A DNA stretch of 64,000 bases from Pelagimonas sp050633425 (GTDB lineage: Bacteria; Pseudomonadota; Alphaproteobacteria; Rhodobacterales; Rhodobacteraceae). The stretch spans positions 62,001-126,000 of the forward strand of contig NZ_JBOEGM010000022.1 in the NCBI RefSeq assembly GCF_050633425.1, read 5' to 3'. The notes beneath the pieces are model-generated. The model saw only the letters and a program-made list of their open reading frames with translations, was not told the DNA's origin and did no database searches. Every line of letters starts with the position of its first letter. Position 1 is the first letter of the stretch. Shown in pieces: positions 7,777-16,136 of the stretch. Made by a program: the position numbers and the translations under genes.

Positions 7777-8371
7777 GAGCCCAGCCTTTCGGTTTGAACA
7801 GCGGATCGGCGTAATGGGCGATTTCCATGTCGATGCCATGGCCCAGCTGGCTTTGCAGCTGGTCGAGGGTCGGATGGCGATACACCGCATCATGGCCGTC
7901 AACGGTCGGAGCCGCGTGGTCTTTGGCGCAGCCAAGACGTTCGGCAAGCCGGATCGCTTCGAGGTTTTTGGGGTCGATATAGGACACGGCGGTGTCCCAG
8001 CCGAGATCGTGATAGAAATAGCGGCGCACCCGATCCGCGGCTTCAAGCGCATAGCCACGACCCGATTGATTGGGCCAGATGATCCAGGCGATTTCGCGTT
8101 CCGGCCATTGTGCCGGGAACCAGCCACCGGCCATGCCAACGGTTTCGTCGGTGTCCTTGAGGTGGATCATCCACATGCCATAGCCACGGATTTCCCAATG
8201 GCCGATTTCGGCAGCATAGAGCATCCATGTTTCATAGGCGTTCAAAGGACCGCCCATAAAACGCGAGCGATAGGAGGCAAAGGTGGCCTTGAAGTTTGGG
8301 TAATCCTCGGGGTCGGGGCCGCGCAGCACAAGGCGGCGCGTTTCGAGGATTGGAATATCGCGGTGTCCCAT
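7769..8371 (-). CDS. GNAT acetyltransferase, array member 6 (RimJ/RimL-like)
   Basis: 200 residues. Starts IPILETRRLVLRGP, contains the array-specific motif EIGHWEIRGYGMW near residue 70 and the acetyl-CoA loop PNQSGRGYALEAA near 120. It ends with YRHP followed by a longer tail than its sisters. Acetyltransf_3-type enzymes usually acetylate protein N-termini (RimJ/RimL) or small amines; the acceptor here is unknown. Last of six tandem paralogues; its ATG overlaps the stop of member 5 by one base. Confidence 0.9.
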   Translation of the reverse strand: MGHRDIPILETRRLVLRGPDPEDYPNFKATFASYRSRFMGGPLNAYETWMLYAAEIGHWEIRGYGMWMIHLKDTDETVGMAGGWFPAQWPEREIAWIIWPNQSGRGYALEAADRVRRYFYHDLGWDTAVSYIDPKNLEAIRLAERLGCAKDHAAPTVDGHDAVYRHPTLDQLQSQLGHGIDMEIAHYADPLFKPKGWALD

Positions 8372-8964
8372 CAGGCGGCTCCTTGTGGGGTGTGGCGGTA
8401 GACCAGCGTATGACCGTCATCGCTGATCTTGGCTTCGACATCGGTGTCGCGGATCGCGCTGAGACGTTCCATCAACGTGATGCAGCGCTCATTGTCGGGG
8501 TCGACAAAGGAGGCGATGCTATCCCATTTGAGATCGTTGAAAGCATAGTCGCGCGCCGCGATCATCGCCTCTTCGGCATAGCCTTGGCCTTCGGCGTCTT
8601 CGCTCAGGAAAACGCCCAACTCGGCCTCGGGATCTTCGTATTCGTAGCCCAATAGAACAAAGCCAGCCGAGGGGGTGGTTTGCGCGTCGATGGTCCAAAG
8701 CCCGTGGCCATGCAGCAGCCAAAGCGCGGAATACCCTGTGAAATCGGCCCAAGCTTCGGCGCGGGTAAAGGGGCCGCCCATGGGAATAGAGCGATCCGAT
8801 TCCATGATCTTGGCATAGGCCTTGAAGTCATAGATGCGCGGCGCACGCAGTTGCAGGCGGCGCGTATCCAGCGACGGTATTTTGCCACCAAGGCGTGCGG
8901 CCTGACGGGCGGCGGGACCGGGGCGATGCTTTTCGCAGGGCGCGAGGGTGGGTTTGTCGGTCAT
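8371..8964 (-). CDS. GNAT acetyltransferase, array member 5
   Basis: 197 residues with an N-terminal extension of about 30 residues (polar, with CEKHRPG) before the common IPSLDTRRLQLRAP start. The central motif is diverged to GYSALWLLHGHGLW. The acetyl-CoA loop is EDAEGQGYAEEA and the end is VYRHTPQGAA. ATG 8964 overlaps member 4 by four bases (ATGA), implying translational coupling. Acceptor unknown. Confidence 0.88.
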   Translation of the reverse strand: MTDKPTLAPCEKHRPGPAARQAARLGGKIPSLDTRRLQLRAPRIYDFKAYAKIMESDRSIPMGGPFTRAEAWADFTGYSALWLLHGHGLWTIDAQTTPSAGFVLLGYEYEDPEAELGVFLSEDAEGQGYAEEAMIAARDYAFNDLKWDSIASFVDPDNERCITLMERLSAIRDTDVEAKISDDGHTLVYRHTPQGAA

Positions 8965-9482
8965 TGCGTGGCCCCCGCTGAAACGGGCGGTTGGCGGTAG
9001 ACAAAACAGGGGTCTTCGGGCTTGGGCATGGTGGCGTTTGGGTCAAGCTGCGCGCCAAGACGCTGCGCCAAGGCGACGGAGCGGGTGTTTGGGTGCGCGA
9101 TATAGTGGACGATATTTGTCCAGCCCAAGGTTTTATAGGCGTCGGAGATGGCGGCCTTGGCCGCTTCGGCCGCGTAGCCTTGGCCTTCGGCACCGTCGAA
9201 CATCAGCCAACCGATTTCGGTTTCTGGCCACCCGTTCGGATAGTAGGGGCCAACAAGGCCGATGATGTCGTCAGAGGCTTTGGTGGTCACAGCCCACAGC
9301 CCATAGCCGCGCACTTCCCAGTGGCCCAAAATCGCGCAGAAATTGCTAAAGGCGCGGAATTCTGGAACGTTGCCGCCGACATATTGGGCACGCTCGGTCT
9401 GGTAAAAGGCCGTTGTCGCCGCCGCGTCTGAGCCATTGGGGCGACGCAGGATCAAACGCTCGGTGTGCAAGGCGCGGGTCAT
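8961..9482 (-). CDS. GNAT acetyltransferase, array member 4
   Basis: 173 residues. N-terminus ALHTERLILRRP, central ILGHWEVRGYGLW, WPETEIGWLMFDGAEGQGYA loop for acetyl-CoA, then the IAHPNTRSVALAQRLGAQ segment common to the array. Overlaps both neighbours by four bases. RimJ/RimL-like by overall pattern; no evidence for a specific target. Confidence 0.9.
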   Translation of the reverse strand: MTRALHTERLILRRPNGSDAAATTAFYQTERAQYVGGNVPEFRAFSNFCAILGHWEVRGYGLWAVTTKASDDIIGLVGPYYPNGWPETEIGWLMFDGAEGQGYAAEAAKAAISDAYKTLGWTNIVHYIAHPNTRSVALAQRLGAQLDPNATMPKPEDPCFVYRQPPVSAGATQ

Positions 9483-10009
9483 GACAGCACCTCGTCCGGG
9501 CTGGGATGGCGCCAGAGTTCATCAACGCCCATATTGACGTTGTCATAGGTGCGTTCGTATTGCGCCCCGAGCCGTTTGGCGAGCGCTTTGGAGCGGGTGT
9601 TGTCGGGGACAATGTTGGAGGTCAGCGTGGTAAAACGCAGGTCTTCATAGGCGTAACGGCGCACGCGCAGGGCGGCCTCATAGGCGATGCCTTTGCCTTC
9701 GAAACCGGCGAAAACAACCCAGCCGATTTCCGGTTCGGGCCAGCCTTCGGGGTTCCAGATGCCACAGATGCCAGCCGGTTTGCCGGTGGATTTGTCTTCG
9801 ATGACGAAATAGCCGTAGCCGTGCCAATGCCAATGGCCAACATTGAGGGAAAACCAGCGCCAGGCGTCGCCGCGATTGGGCGAGGCCCCAAAGCCTTCGG
9901 CGCGTTCCTGATCAAGCAGGAAGGTGATCACCGCCTCAGCGTCGGACTTTTCCGGGCCGCGCAGGATGAGGTTTTCGGTTTCCAGAATGGGGGCTTGGGT
10001 CAGGGTCAT
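9479..10009 (-). CDS. GNAT acetyltransferase, array member 3
   Basis: 176 residues from ATG 10009, chosen because CGGGGGAC precedes it and the next residues match the array N-terminus (PILETENLILRGP). The longer upstream frame reading is antisense-like and has no matching sequence. Contains NVGHWHWHGYGYF and WPEPEIGWVVFAGFEGKGIA. It is separated from member 2 by 88 bp holding two perfect palindromes, the only gap within the array. Confidence 0.88.
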   Translation of the reverse strand: MTLTQAPILETENLILRGPEKSDAEAVITFLLDQERAEGFGASPNRGDAWRWFSLNVGHWHWHGYGYFVIEDKSTGKPAGICGIWNPEGWPEPEIGWVVFAGFEGKGIAYEAALRVRRYAYEDLRFTTLTSNIVPDNTRSKALAKRLGAQYERTYDNVNMGVDELWRHPSPDEVLS

Positions 10010-10031
10010 GCTGTCCCCCGTGAGGCAGGCG

Positions 10032-10073
10032 AAAATCCATGCATGGATTTTGCAAATTCCGTGCACGGAATTT
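10032..10073. repeat. Two consecutive perfect 20-bp palindromes
   Basis: 10032-10051 (arms AAAATCCATG/CATGGATTTT) and 10054-10073 (arms AAATTCCGTG/CACGGAATTT), two bases apart, in the only real gap of the GNAT array. Each is a perfect dyad with an alternating T-G-C-A centre. They may fold in RNA as two hairpins or act as binding sites. Confidence 0.9.
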
Positions 10074-10097
10074 TGGCGCAGGTCAGGAGGGCCATAA

Positions 10098-10619
10098 TCA
10101 TGCGTAGGCCTCCGGGTTGCCATCGGTGTCGGGGCTGTGGCGGTAGACGAGATCATCATCGTCGTAAGTTTCGCCATTTGGATCGAGCGTCGCCCCAAGG
10201 CGTTCGGCCAAGGCGATGGAGCGTGCGTTGTCTTTTTCAATATAGGACACAAGGGTTTCCATGCCCTGTCTCCAAGCCCAGTGCAGCGCGGCGGTGGCGG
10301 CTTCGGCTGCGTAGCCCTGGCCTTCATAGCCATCAAACAGGATCCAGCCGATTTCGCGTTCTGCGAAATGCGGGGGCTGAGTGATGGCGACCTGACCGAT
10401 CAACTGGCCGTCACGGGTTTCAACGGCCCAGCCGCCGATGCCAACCAAATCCCAGCTGCCGACTTCGGAACTTAGACCGTACCAAAGGTGAGTCGGGTTT
10501 TGCGGCTTGTCCATATGTGCGGCGCGCGGGCCTTCGAAAAAGGTCGCAAAGGCGTCGAAATCGGACATGACATGCGGGCGCAACCGCAGGCGCGGGGTGT
10601 CGAGGATCGGGGCGGGCAT
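10098..10619 (-). CDS. GNAT acetyltransferase, array member 2
   Basis: 173 residues from ATG 10619, whose A is also the last base of the preceding stop (TGATG). N-terminus MPAPILDTPRLRLRPH, central EVGSWDLVGIGGW, acetyl-CoA loop FDGYEGQGYAAEAA, and the SYIEKDNARSIALAERLGA segment shared with the array. The longer frame upstream lies antisense to member 1 and is not coding. Acceptor unknown. Confidence 0.9.
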   Translation of the reverse strand: MPAPILDTPRLRLRPHVMSDFDAFATFFEGPRAAHMDKPQNPTHLWYGLSSEVGSWDLVGIGGWAVETRDGQLIGQVAITQPPHFAEREIGWILFDGYEGQGYAAEAATAALHWAWRQGMETLVSYIEKDNARSIALAERLGATLDPNGETYDDDDLVYRHSPDTDGNPEAYA

Positions 10620-11125
10620 CAGGCGGCGCTCCGGTGCAATGTATAGGTCTGGGCCTCGGGCCAGCGTGTTGGGCCGGGCAGGTCGGTTATGGATGCGCCA
10701 ATGCGCCGGGCCATCCGGTGCGAGGCTGCGTTGGTCGGGTCGATACAGATTTTCAGATCGGACCAGCCGCAATCGTCGAACAGGTGGCGGATGACTTCTT
10801 GGACCGCTTCTGTGGCGAAGCCCTGACCCGCGGCGGTGGCATCCCACAAGGTCCAGGTCATTTCGGGGGTGTCGCCGAAGGTGTCGAGCGGGCCGCAATG
10901 GCCGATGGCACGACCGTCATGTTCGATCACGTAACGGCCCCAGCCGCGCAAATCCCAATGGCCGATCATCGCCGCCAATTTTTCAAAGGCACGCGGGGCA
11001 TCAAAAGGCCCCCCCACCAAATTCGCACGCGCACTGGCGGCGAAAGCGGTGTAAACCGGCAGATCGCTGGCCACTGGCAGGCGAAGCTGCAAGCGCGGAG
11101 TTTGAAGGGTGCGGGCGGGGTTCAT
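10619..11125 (-). CDS. GNAT acetyltransferase, array member 1
   Basis: 168 residues, starting 59 bp after ffh. N-terminus MNPARTLQTPRLQLRLP, central MIGHWDLRGWGRY, acetyl-CoA loop DATAAGQGFATEAV, then CIDPTNAASHRMARRIGAS. Same architecture as the five genes that follow, but the most diverged in the loop region. Its position makes it the first gene translated after the signal recognition particle protein. Confidence 0.9.
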   Translation of the reverse strand: MNPARTLQTPRLQLRLPVASDLPVYTAFAASARANLVGGPFDAPRAFEKLAAMIGHWDLRGWGRYVIEHDGRAIGHCGPLDTFGDTPEMTWTLWDATAAGQGFATEAVQEVIRHLFDDCGWSDLKICIDPTNAASHRMARRIGASITDLPGPTRWPEAQTYTLHRSAA

Positions 11126-11184
11126 TTTCGAGTGACCGTAGCGGATTAGGGGAGCGCCGGAGCGTGTAGGGGTGAGACGACGTG

Positions 11185-12696
11185 TTATTTCTTTTTGCCA
11201 AAGCCGGAGAGGCCACCGGGGAGACCCATTCCGGGCATGCCACCCAGACCGCCGGGCATTTTCGCGCCGAGCTGTTTGGCGGCGGCTTCCATGGCGGCCG
11301 GGTCCATTTGCGAGGGGTCCATGCCCCCCGGCAGACCTCCACCGCCTTTGCCCATCATGCCTTTCATGGCTTGTTTGAGCATGCCGCCTTTGCCCATTTT
11401 GCCCATTTTCTTCATCATATCAGACATTTGGCGCTGCATTTTTAGCAATTTATTGAGGTCAGAGACCTCCATGCCCGCACCTTTGGCGATGCGTTTTTTG
11501 CGGCTTGCCTGAAGCAATTGTGGGTTGGCGCGTTCGCGTTTGGTCATGGATTGGATCAAGGCAATCTGCTGTTTGAGCACCTTGTCATCCATGCCGGCTT
11601 CGCCCGCCTGTTTGGCCATTTTGCCCATGCCCGGCATCATTTGCATCATGCCTTCCATGCCGCCCATTTTGATCATCTGCTCAAGCTGCATCTTAAGGTC
11701 GTTCATGTTGAACTGACCTTTGGAGAAGCGCTTCATCATGCGCTCAGCTTGTTCGGCCTCAAGGGTGGATTGGGCTTTTTCGACGAGGGCAACGATGTCA
11801 CCCATGCCAAGGATGCGGCCAGCAACGCGGTCAGGCTCAAAGGTTTCGAGCGCGTCCATCTTTTCGCCAAGGCCGACGAATTTGATCGGCTTGCCGGTGA
11901 CGGCACGCATCGACAGCGCCGCACCACCGCGACCATCGCCATCCATCCGGGTCAACACAACGCCGGAAATGCCGATGCGGTCGTCAAAGTTTTCAGCGGT
12001 GTGTACAGCGTCCTGACCGGTCAGGCCATCGACCACCAACAGGGTTTCGCGCGGGGTGGCGACATCGCGGACGGCTTCGACCTGTTGCATCAGCTCTTCG
12101 TCAATCGACAGGCGACCGGCGGTATCGAGCATATAGACGTCATAGCCGCCCAAGGAGGCCTGGGTCTTGGCGCGTTTGGCGATGGTGACCGGGTCTTCGC
12201 CCTTGACGATCGGGAGCGTGGCCACGCCGATTTGTTTGCCAAGGATTTCAAGCTGTTCCATCGCCGCCGGACGGTTGACGTCAAGCGAGGCCATGAGGAC
12301 TTTTTTGCCGTCACGTTCGCTCAGACGTTTGGCGAGCTTGGCGGTGGTGGTGGTTTTACCAGAGCCTTGCAGACCGACCATCAGGATCGGGGCGGGCGGG
12401 CTGTCGATTTTGAGGGCACCGGGTTCGCCTTCACCGGCCAGAACCGCGATCAATTCGTCATGGACGATTTTGACAACCTGTTGGCCCGGCGTCACCGATT
12501 TGGTCACCGAGGCCCCGGTGGCCTTTTTCTCAACCGCTTTGATGAACTGACGCGCAACCGGGAGCGAGACATCCGCCTCAAGCAGGGCGACGCGTACTTC
12601 GCGCATGGCGGTTTTGACATCGTCGGCAGACAGCGCACCTTGCTTGGTCAGCCGATCAAAGACGCCGCCCAGACGCTCGGATAGATTTTCAAACAT
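11185..12696 (-). CDS. ffh: Signal recognition particle protein Ffh (SRP54)
   Basis: 503 residues. N domain 1-90; G domain with G1 GLQGSGKTTTTAKLA near 108-122, DTAGRLSIDEEL near 191, and TRMDGDGRGG. The M domain from about 330 is Met-rich with many Gly (QMMPGMGKMAKQ, MGKMGKGGMLKQ) and binds signal sequences and SRP RNA. GTPase that targets nascent membrane proteins with FtsY. First gene of the minus-strand cluster; GGAGGCC lies just upstream of ATG 12696. Confidence 0.98.
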   Translation of the reverse strand: MFENLSERLGGVFDRLTKQGALSADDVKTAMREVRVALLEADVSLPVARQFIKAVEKKATGASVTKSVTPGQQVVKIVHDELIAVLAGEGEPGALKIDSPPAPILMVGLQGSGKTTTTAKLAKRLSERDGKKVLMASLDVNRPAAMEQLEILGKQIGVATLPIVKGEDPVTIAKRAKTQASLGGYDVYMLDTAGRLSIDEELMQQVEAVRDVATPRETLLVVDGLTGQDAVHTAENFDDRIGISGVVLTRMDGDGRGGAALSMRAVTGKPIKFVGLGEKMDALETFEPDRVAGRILGMGDIVALVEKAQSTLEAEQAERMMKRFSKGQFNMNDLKMQLEQMIKMGGMEGMMQMMPGMGKMAKQAGEAGMDDKVLKQQIALIQSMTKRERANPQLLQASRKKRIAKGAGMEVSDLNKLLKMQRQMSDMMKKMGKMGKGGMLKQAMKGMMGKGGGGLPGGMDPSQMDPAAMEAAAKQLGAKMPGGLGGMPGMGLPGGLSGFGKKK

Positions 12697-13111
12697 TGGC
12701 GGCCTCCTTGGTGCCGTTATTATAATGACTGCGGATCATGTAAGATCAGCGGCCGCGTATCGTAACCCCTGAGCTGTCCAAAGGGTCAGCGTTTGGCGCG
12801 ACCCAAAGCAAGATAGCCCCCGTGGGCGCAACGCGCTGACGGAGGGCGATCCCGGGCAAAGCCCAAGGGACCGGAAGACACAACTCTCCCGGATGGTTGA
12901 GGGCGGTGTACGCCTCAGCCGTTTCAGAGTCAAGCTGAGTGCCTTGGAAGAGGTTAAAGTGATGCTGATAGTTTTATCTAAGCGTTGCAAATCGCGCACG
13001 CTATGAGTGGGTTCCCGCCAAAGCTTACATCTGGCAAGGATTTTTACTGGCGGTTTCGTTGCGAATCCGATACGAATCGCTTGAAGTCGCTATTTTTGAT
13101 GGAGTTAGAAA
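12697..13111. other. Divergent intergenic region ffh / small membrane protein
   Basis: 415 bp with no credible gene. It must hold the ffh promoter (minus) and the promoter of the small secreted-type protein (plus). G+C-rich inverted segments occur around 12800-12960, which could be a structured leader for ffh. I looked for the conserved SRP RNA tetraloop sequence and did not find it. Confidence 0.5.
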
Positions 13112-13336
13112 ATGAAAAAGCTGATCGCTTCCGTACTGGTTTCGGCCGCAGTCGCAACCGCAGCTTCAGCTGGTACCCCAGTTGAGAGCACAGGTGATGA
13201 TGTTGTTGAAGACGTTTATGACGTTGTTCCTGTTGCAGCGTCCTCTTCAGGCATGGGCGCAACTGGCGCTGTTGCTGCAATCGCCGGCGTTATCCTGGTT
13301 GGTGCTGCTCTGGCATCGTCTTCGGGCACAGACTAA
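13112..13336 (+). CDS. Small exported protein with C-terminal membrane helix
   Basis: 74 residues. Signal peptide MKKLIASVLVSAAVATAASAG, a short acidic linker (ESTGDDVVEDVYDVV), then a hydrophobic Gly/Ala-rich helix (GATGAVAAIAGVILVGAALA) ending in SSSGTD. This signal-acid linker-helix layout recurs in small Rhodobacteraceae proteins of unknown role. GGAG eight bases before ATG. A strong terminator follows at 13390, indicating a monocistronic, probably well-expressed gene. Confidence 0.75.
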   Translation: MKKLIASVLVSAAVATAASAGTPVESTGDDVVEDVYDVVPVAASSSGMGATGAVAAIAGVILVGAALASSSGTD

Positions 13337-13389
13337 GCAAAACGCAACTGCCGAGAAATTGACTTGGCAGTCGTTCTAAAATTTAAGTG

Positions 13390-13424
13390 ACAGCGGCTCA
13401 ATTTCGGGCCGCTGTTTCTTTTTG
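13390..13424 (+). terminator. Rho-independent terminator
   Basis: Eight-base-pair perfect stem ACAGCGGC/GCCGCTGT with a ten-base loop, followed by TTCTTTTT. Ends the small exported-protein transcript. Confidence 0.85.
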
Positions 13425-13510
13425 TCAGGAGAGTTGGGCGCGGGGCTTGCAATCTCGCTGTTAAGGCCAAAGTCCTTACAATAAGGAAAAAAGCCGAAGA
13501 CGAGGGTGCT

Positions 13511-14392
13511 ATGCAAAATTGGGACGAAATCCGGACAGCCTTTCATGTGGCGCAAATGGGCACCGTCAGCGGCGCGGCCGAGCGGTTGGGCGTGCATCAC
13601 GCCACGGTCATTCGTCATATCGATTCACTTGAATCGCGCCTTGGGGTGAAACTGTTTCAGAGACACACCCGTGGCTATACTCCGACCGAAGCCGGTGATG
13701 ATCTGTTGCGCGTGGCGCAAACCACTGACGATCAGTTTGCCCAGCTGGAAGGGCGGATCAAAGGGCGCGGCAATGACGTGACGGGCGAGCTGATGGTGAC
13801 GTCAATTGCCTCTTTTGCACCGCTTTTGGTGCCCGCATTGGCCAGTTTCCAACGCAAATACCCCGATGTGGTGGTGCGGTTCCTGACCGGTGACCGGCTG
13901 TTTCGGTTGGAATATGGCGAGGCGCATGTGGCGCTGCGGGCCGGGTCGGTTCCGTCTGAGCCGGACAATGTGGTGCAGCCGTTTGTACGCCAGCCCATCG
14001 CGCTTTATGCCAGCAAAGCCTATGTCGCAGAGCATGGCATGCCAGCAGATACCGATGATCTCAAGAACCACCGATTTGTTGGTCATGACAGCGAAGAGAT
14101 TCGTGCGCCGTTCCAGGTGTGGCTGATGAAACATGTGCCGTTTGAAAATGTGAAGTTTCGGGGCACCGATTGGCGGTCGCTGGTTCATGCGATTTTGTCA
14201 GGAGCCGGGATTGGGTTTTTGCGCGTGAGTGAAGCGGCTGTGCATCCTGATTTGGTGCAGGTCATGCCAGCCCAAGAGGATTGGAGCGCGCCGATGTGGC
14301 TTGTGACCCACGTGGATTTGCACCGCACCGCCAAGGTGCAGGCGTTTTTGAAGCATCTCAAAGAATATAGCTCCAACGAATTGCAAGGGTGA
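13511..14392 (+). CDS. LysR-family transcriptional regulator
   Basis: 293 residues. The winged helix-turn-helix is at residues 6-65 (FHVAQMGTVSGAAERLGVHH, IDSLESRLGVKLFQRHTRGYTPTEAG), and the effector domain runs from ~90 on. The DNA-binding domain has the variant HHATVIRHI recognition helix. It sits just upstream of, and touching, the DMT-transporter gene on the same strand, so it may be co-transcribed with it rather than divergent as is common for LysR targets. Effector unknown. Confidence 0.92.
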   Translation: MQNWDEIRTAFHVAQMGTVSGAAERLGVHHATVIRHIDSLESRLGVKLFQRHTRGYTPTEAGDDLLRVAQTTDDQFAQLEGRIKGRGNDVTGELMVTSIASFAPLLVPALASFQRKYPDVVVRFLTGDRLFRLEYGEAHVALRAGSVPSEPDNVVQPFVRQPIALYASKAYVAEHGMPADTDDLKNHRFVGHDSEEIRAPFQVWLMKHVPFENVKFRGTDWRSLVHAILSGAGIGFLRVSEAAVHPDLVQVMPAQEDWSAPMWLVTHVDLHRTAKVQAFLKHLKEYSSNELQG

Positions 14393-14400
14393 GCCAGAAA

Positions 14401-15300
14401 ATGACCGAAGCGCAGCGCGGGCATCTGGCGATGTTGGGGTTTTCGGCCCTTGTCGCGGGATCCTTTTCGTTAGGCAGTATGGCGGCGGGTTTTATCGAAC
14501 CTGAGGTGCTGAATGCGGTGCGCTTTGTCGTGGCCGGGTTGGTTATGGCGCTGGTTGCGTGGATGACGGGCGGGATGAGCCGCAGTGTCTGGTCCGCGCC
14601 ATGGCGTTATTTTGTGCTTGCTGGGCTTTTTGCCTTTTATTTCGTCACAATGTTCGAAGGTTTGAAAACAGCAGAGCCGGTGAGCATGGCGGCGGTGTTC
14701 ACGCTGAACCCGGCGCTGACGGCTGTTTTTGGCTATATGCTGATCCGCCAGATCACCACGACCCGCATGGCGCTTGCTATTGTGATTGGTGGCGTCGGGG
14801 CGTTGTGGGTGATCTTTCGCGGCGATCCCGATCTGGCGTTGCGCTTTGAGATCGGGCGCGGAGAGATGATCTATTTCTGGGGCTGTATTGCGCATGCCTT
14901 ATATGCGCCACTGGTGCGGGTGCTGAGCCGGGGCGAGCCTGCTTTGGCCTTTACCGCCGGGGTTTTGATGGCCGGGGCCGTGATTTTATGCCTCTGGGCC
15001 GGGCGCGATTTGCTGCACACGGATTGGGCCAATCTGCCAAGCATTGTGTGGATCACAATCGGCTATACGGCCATTGCGGCGACAGGTTTGACGTTTTTGG
15101 CCCTGCGCTATGCGGCGCTGCGTCTGCCTGCGGCCAAGGTCATGGCCTATACCTATTTGGTGCCGAGCTGGGTGATCTTGTGGGAAGTTGCCTTGGGCCG
15201 GGCTGTACCAACGGCGATGGTGTTGCCGGGCGTTGCGTTGACGGTCTTGGCATTGATTATGCTGCTCAAAGACGAGGAGCCACAGGTGACCTCCGCGTGA
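14401..15300 (+). CDS. DMT-superfamily (EamA) permease
   Basis: 299 residues from ATG 14401 (AAGGGTGAG nine bases upstream); GTG 14389, overlapping the LysR stop, is an alternative. Ten hydrophobic segments in two EamA repeats; motifs include AEPVSMAAVFTLNPALTAVFGYML and the second-repeat LRYAALRLPAAKVMAYTYLVPSWVILWEV. Inner-membrane exporter for amino acids or other metabolites, substrate not predictable. Probably regulated with the adjacent LysR gene. Confidence 0.9.
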   Translation: MTEAQRGHLAMLGFSALVAGSFSLGSMAAGFIEPEVLNAVRFVVAGLVMALVAWMTGGMSRSVWSAPWRYFVLAGLFAFYFVTMFEGLKTAEPVSMAAVFTLNPALTAVFGYMLIRQITTTRMALAIVIGGVGALWVIFRGDPDLALRFEIGRGEMIYFWGCIAHALYAPLVRVLSRGEPALAFTAGVLMAGAVILCLWAGRDLLHTDWANLPSIVWITIGYTAIAATGLTFLALRYAALRLPAAKVMAYTYLVPSWVILWEVALGRAVPTAMVLPGVALTVLALIMLLKDEEPQVTSA

Positions 15301-15360
15301 TTTTGCTGGCCTGACGTGATTTTTGGCCTGACGTGATTTGTTGCCTGACGTGGGTTTTCT
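15298..15360. repeat. 18-bp imperfect tandem repeat
   Basis: About three copies of a unit around TTTGGCCTGACGTGATT between the convergent EamA and ArsR genes. Non-coding; may act as a weak bidirectional end structure. Confidence 0.75.
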
Positions 15361-15386
15361 GGCTTGGGTGAGGCGGTCTGATTGTC

Positions 15387-15791
15387 TCAGTCCAAGGGGG
15401 GTGTTTGATCGTCACTTGGGTTTTCTGGCCGGTCAACAGGTGGCTCGGCGGGCATGGTGTCTTGCTGATCCTCGGCCAGTTCGACCGCAAGAAAACGTTC
15501 AAACGCATCAAGATTGACCGGCTCAAACTGGCCAAATCCCTGCATCCAGACCGATGTGTCGCGCAGGGCATCGGGTTCGAGCTTGCACCACTTCACCCGG
15601 CCGCGCTTTTCCTGACTGATCAATCCGGCGCTGGCGAGGATCATCAGATGTTTGGAGATCGCGGCCAAAGACATTTCAAACGGCTCGGCCACATCCGTGA
15701 CCGCCATATCATCTTCCAGCAACATCGACAGGATGGCGCGGCGGGTCGGATCGGCGAGGGCCGCAAAGACAGTGTCGAGAGAAGTGGTCAT
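15387..15791 (-). CDS. ArsR-family transcriptional regulator
   Basis: 134 residues from ATG 15791. The N-terminal winged helix shows FAALADPTRRAILSMLLE, then VTDVAEPFEMSLAAISKHLMIL as recognition helix, then EKRGRVKWCKLEP. This pattern is typical of ArsR regulators paired with SRPBCC/AHSA1 proteins; no such partner is adjacent (one SRPBCC gene lies at 45468). The C-terminal tail is acidic and Pro-rich. Metal-binding CXC motifs are absent, so a metal sensor is unlikely. Confidence 0.88.
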   Translation of the reverse strand: MTTSLDTVFAALADPTRRAILSMLLEDDMAVTDVAEPFEMSLAAISKHLMILASAGLISQEKRGRVKWCKLEPDALRDTSVWMQGFGQFEPVNLDAFERFLAVELAEDQQDTMPAEPPVDRPENPSDDQTPPLD

Positions 15792-15822
15792 GCGCATGGC
15801 ATATACGCAAACCTGCCGGAAT

Positions 15823-16029
15823 TCAAAAGCCTTGCGGATAGCGATCTTTGGCGCGGTACAGATAGGATTGTTGATCGCTAAGGCCGATGTCACGCAATTG
15901 GCTATCGGTCAGCCCTTGGGGCAGGTCATTGACCACATCCAGGCTCGGGTCTTTGGGGGTGGTGTCGCGACGTTGAAATCGAACACGCGAAAAGAGCCGC
16001 CAAAAGGCGGATGTGCGGGCATGTGTCAT
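15823..16029 (-). CDS. DUF1127 small protein
   Basis: 68 residues from ATG 16029 (ATG 16041 would add four). Basic N-terminal half, then the DUF1127 (YjiS-like) end pattern LTDSQLRDIGLSDQQ. Members of this family in alphaproteobacteria are often stress- or small-RNA-regulated and influence phosphate and carbon metabolism. Divergent from the LysR gene at 16137, with which it may share a control region. Confidence 0.7.
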   Translation of the reverse strand: MTHARTSAFWRLFSRVRFQRRDTTPKDPSLDVVNDLPQGLTDSQLRDIGLSDQQSYLYRAKDRYPQGF

Positions 16030-16136
16030 AATCAGTCTCATGTTGAAGTTTGCTGTTGAATGAATATCGCAATGAATGCTGGCAAAACAAACGCCGTTGC
16101 TTGACATGAGTTGTGCAAAAAATGCACAGATAAGAT

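Noticed and set aside
11518..12684. 388-codon plus-strand frame
   Set aside because: Antisense shadow of ffh, His/Phe-rich with no motif.
12736..12999. 87-codon minus ORF upstream of ffh
   Set aside because: Basic, low-information sequence and no start signal; more likely leader or promoter DNA.
12697..13111. SRP (4.5S) RNA gene next to ffh
   Set aside because: The conserved GGAAG-GAGCAG type apical region is absent; only GGAAGAC occurs.
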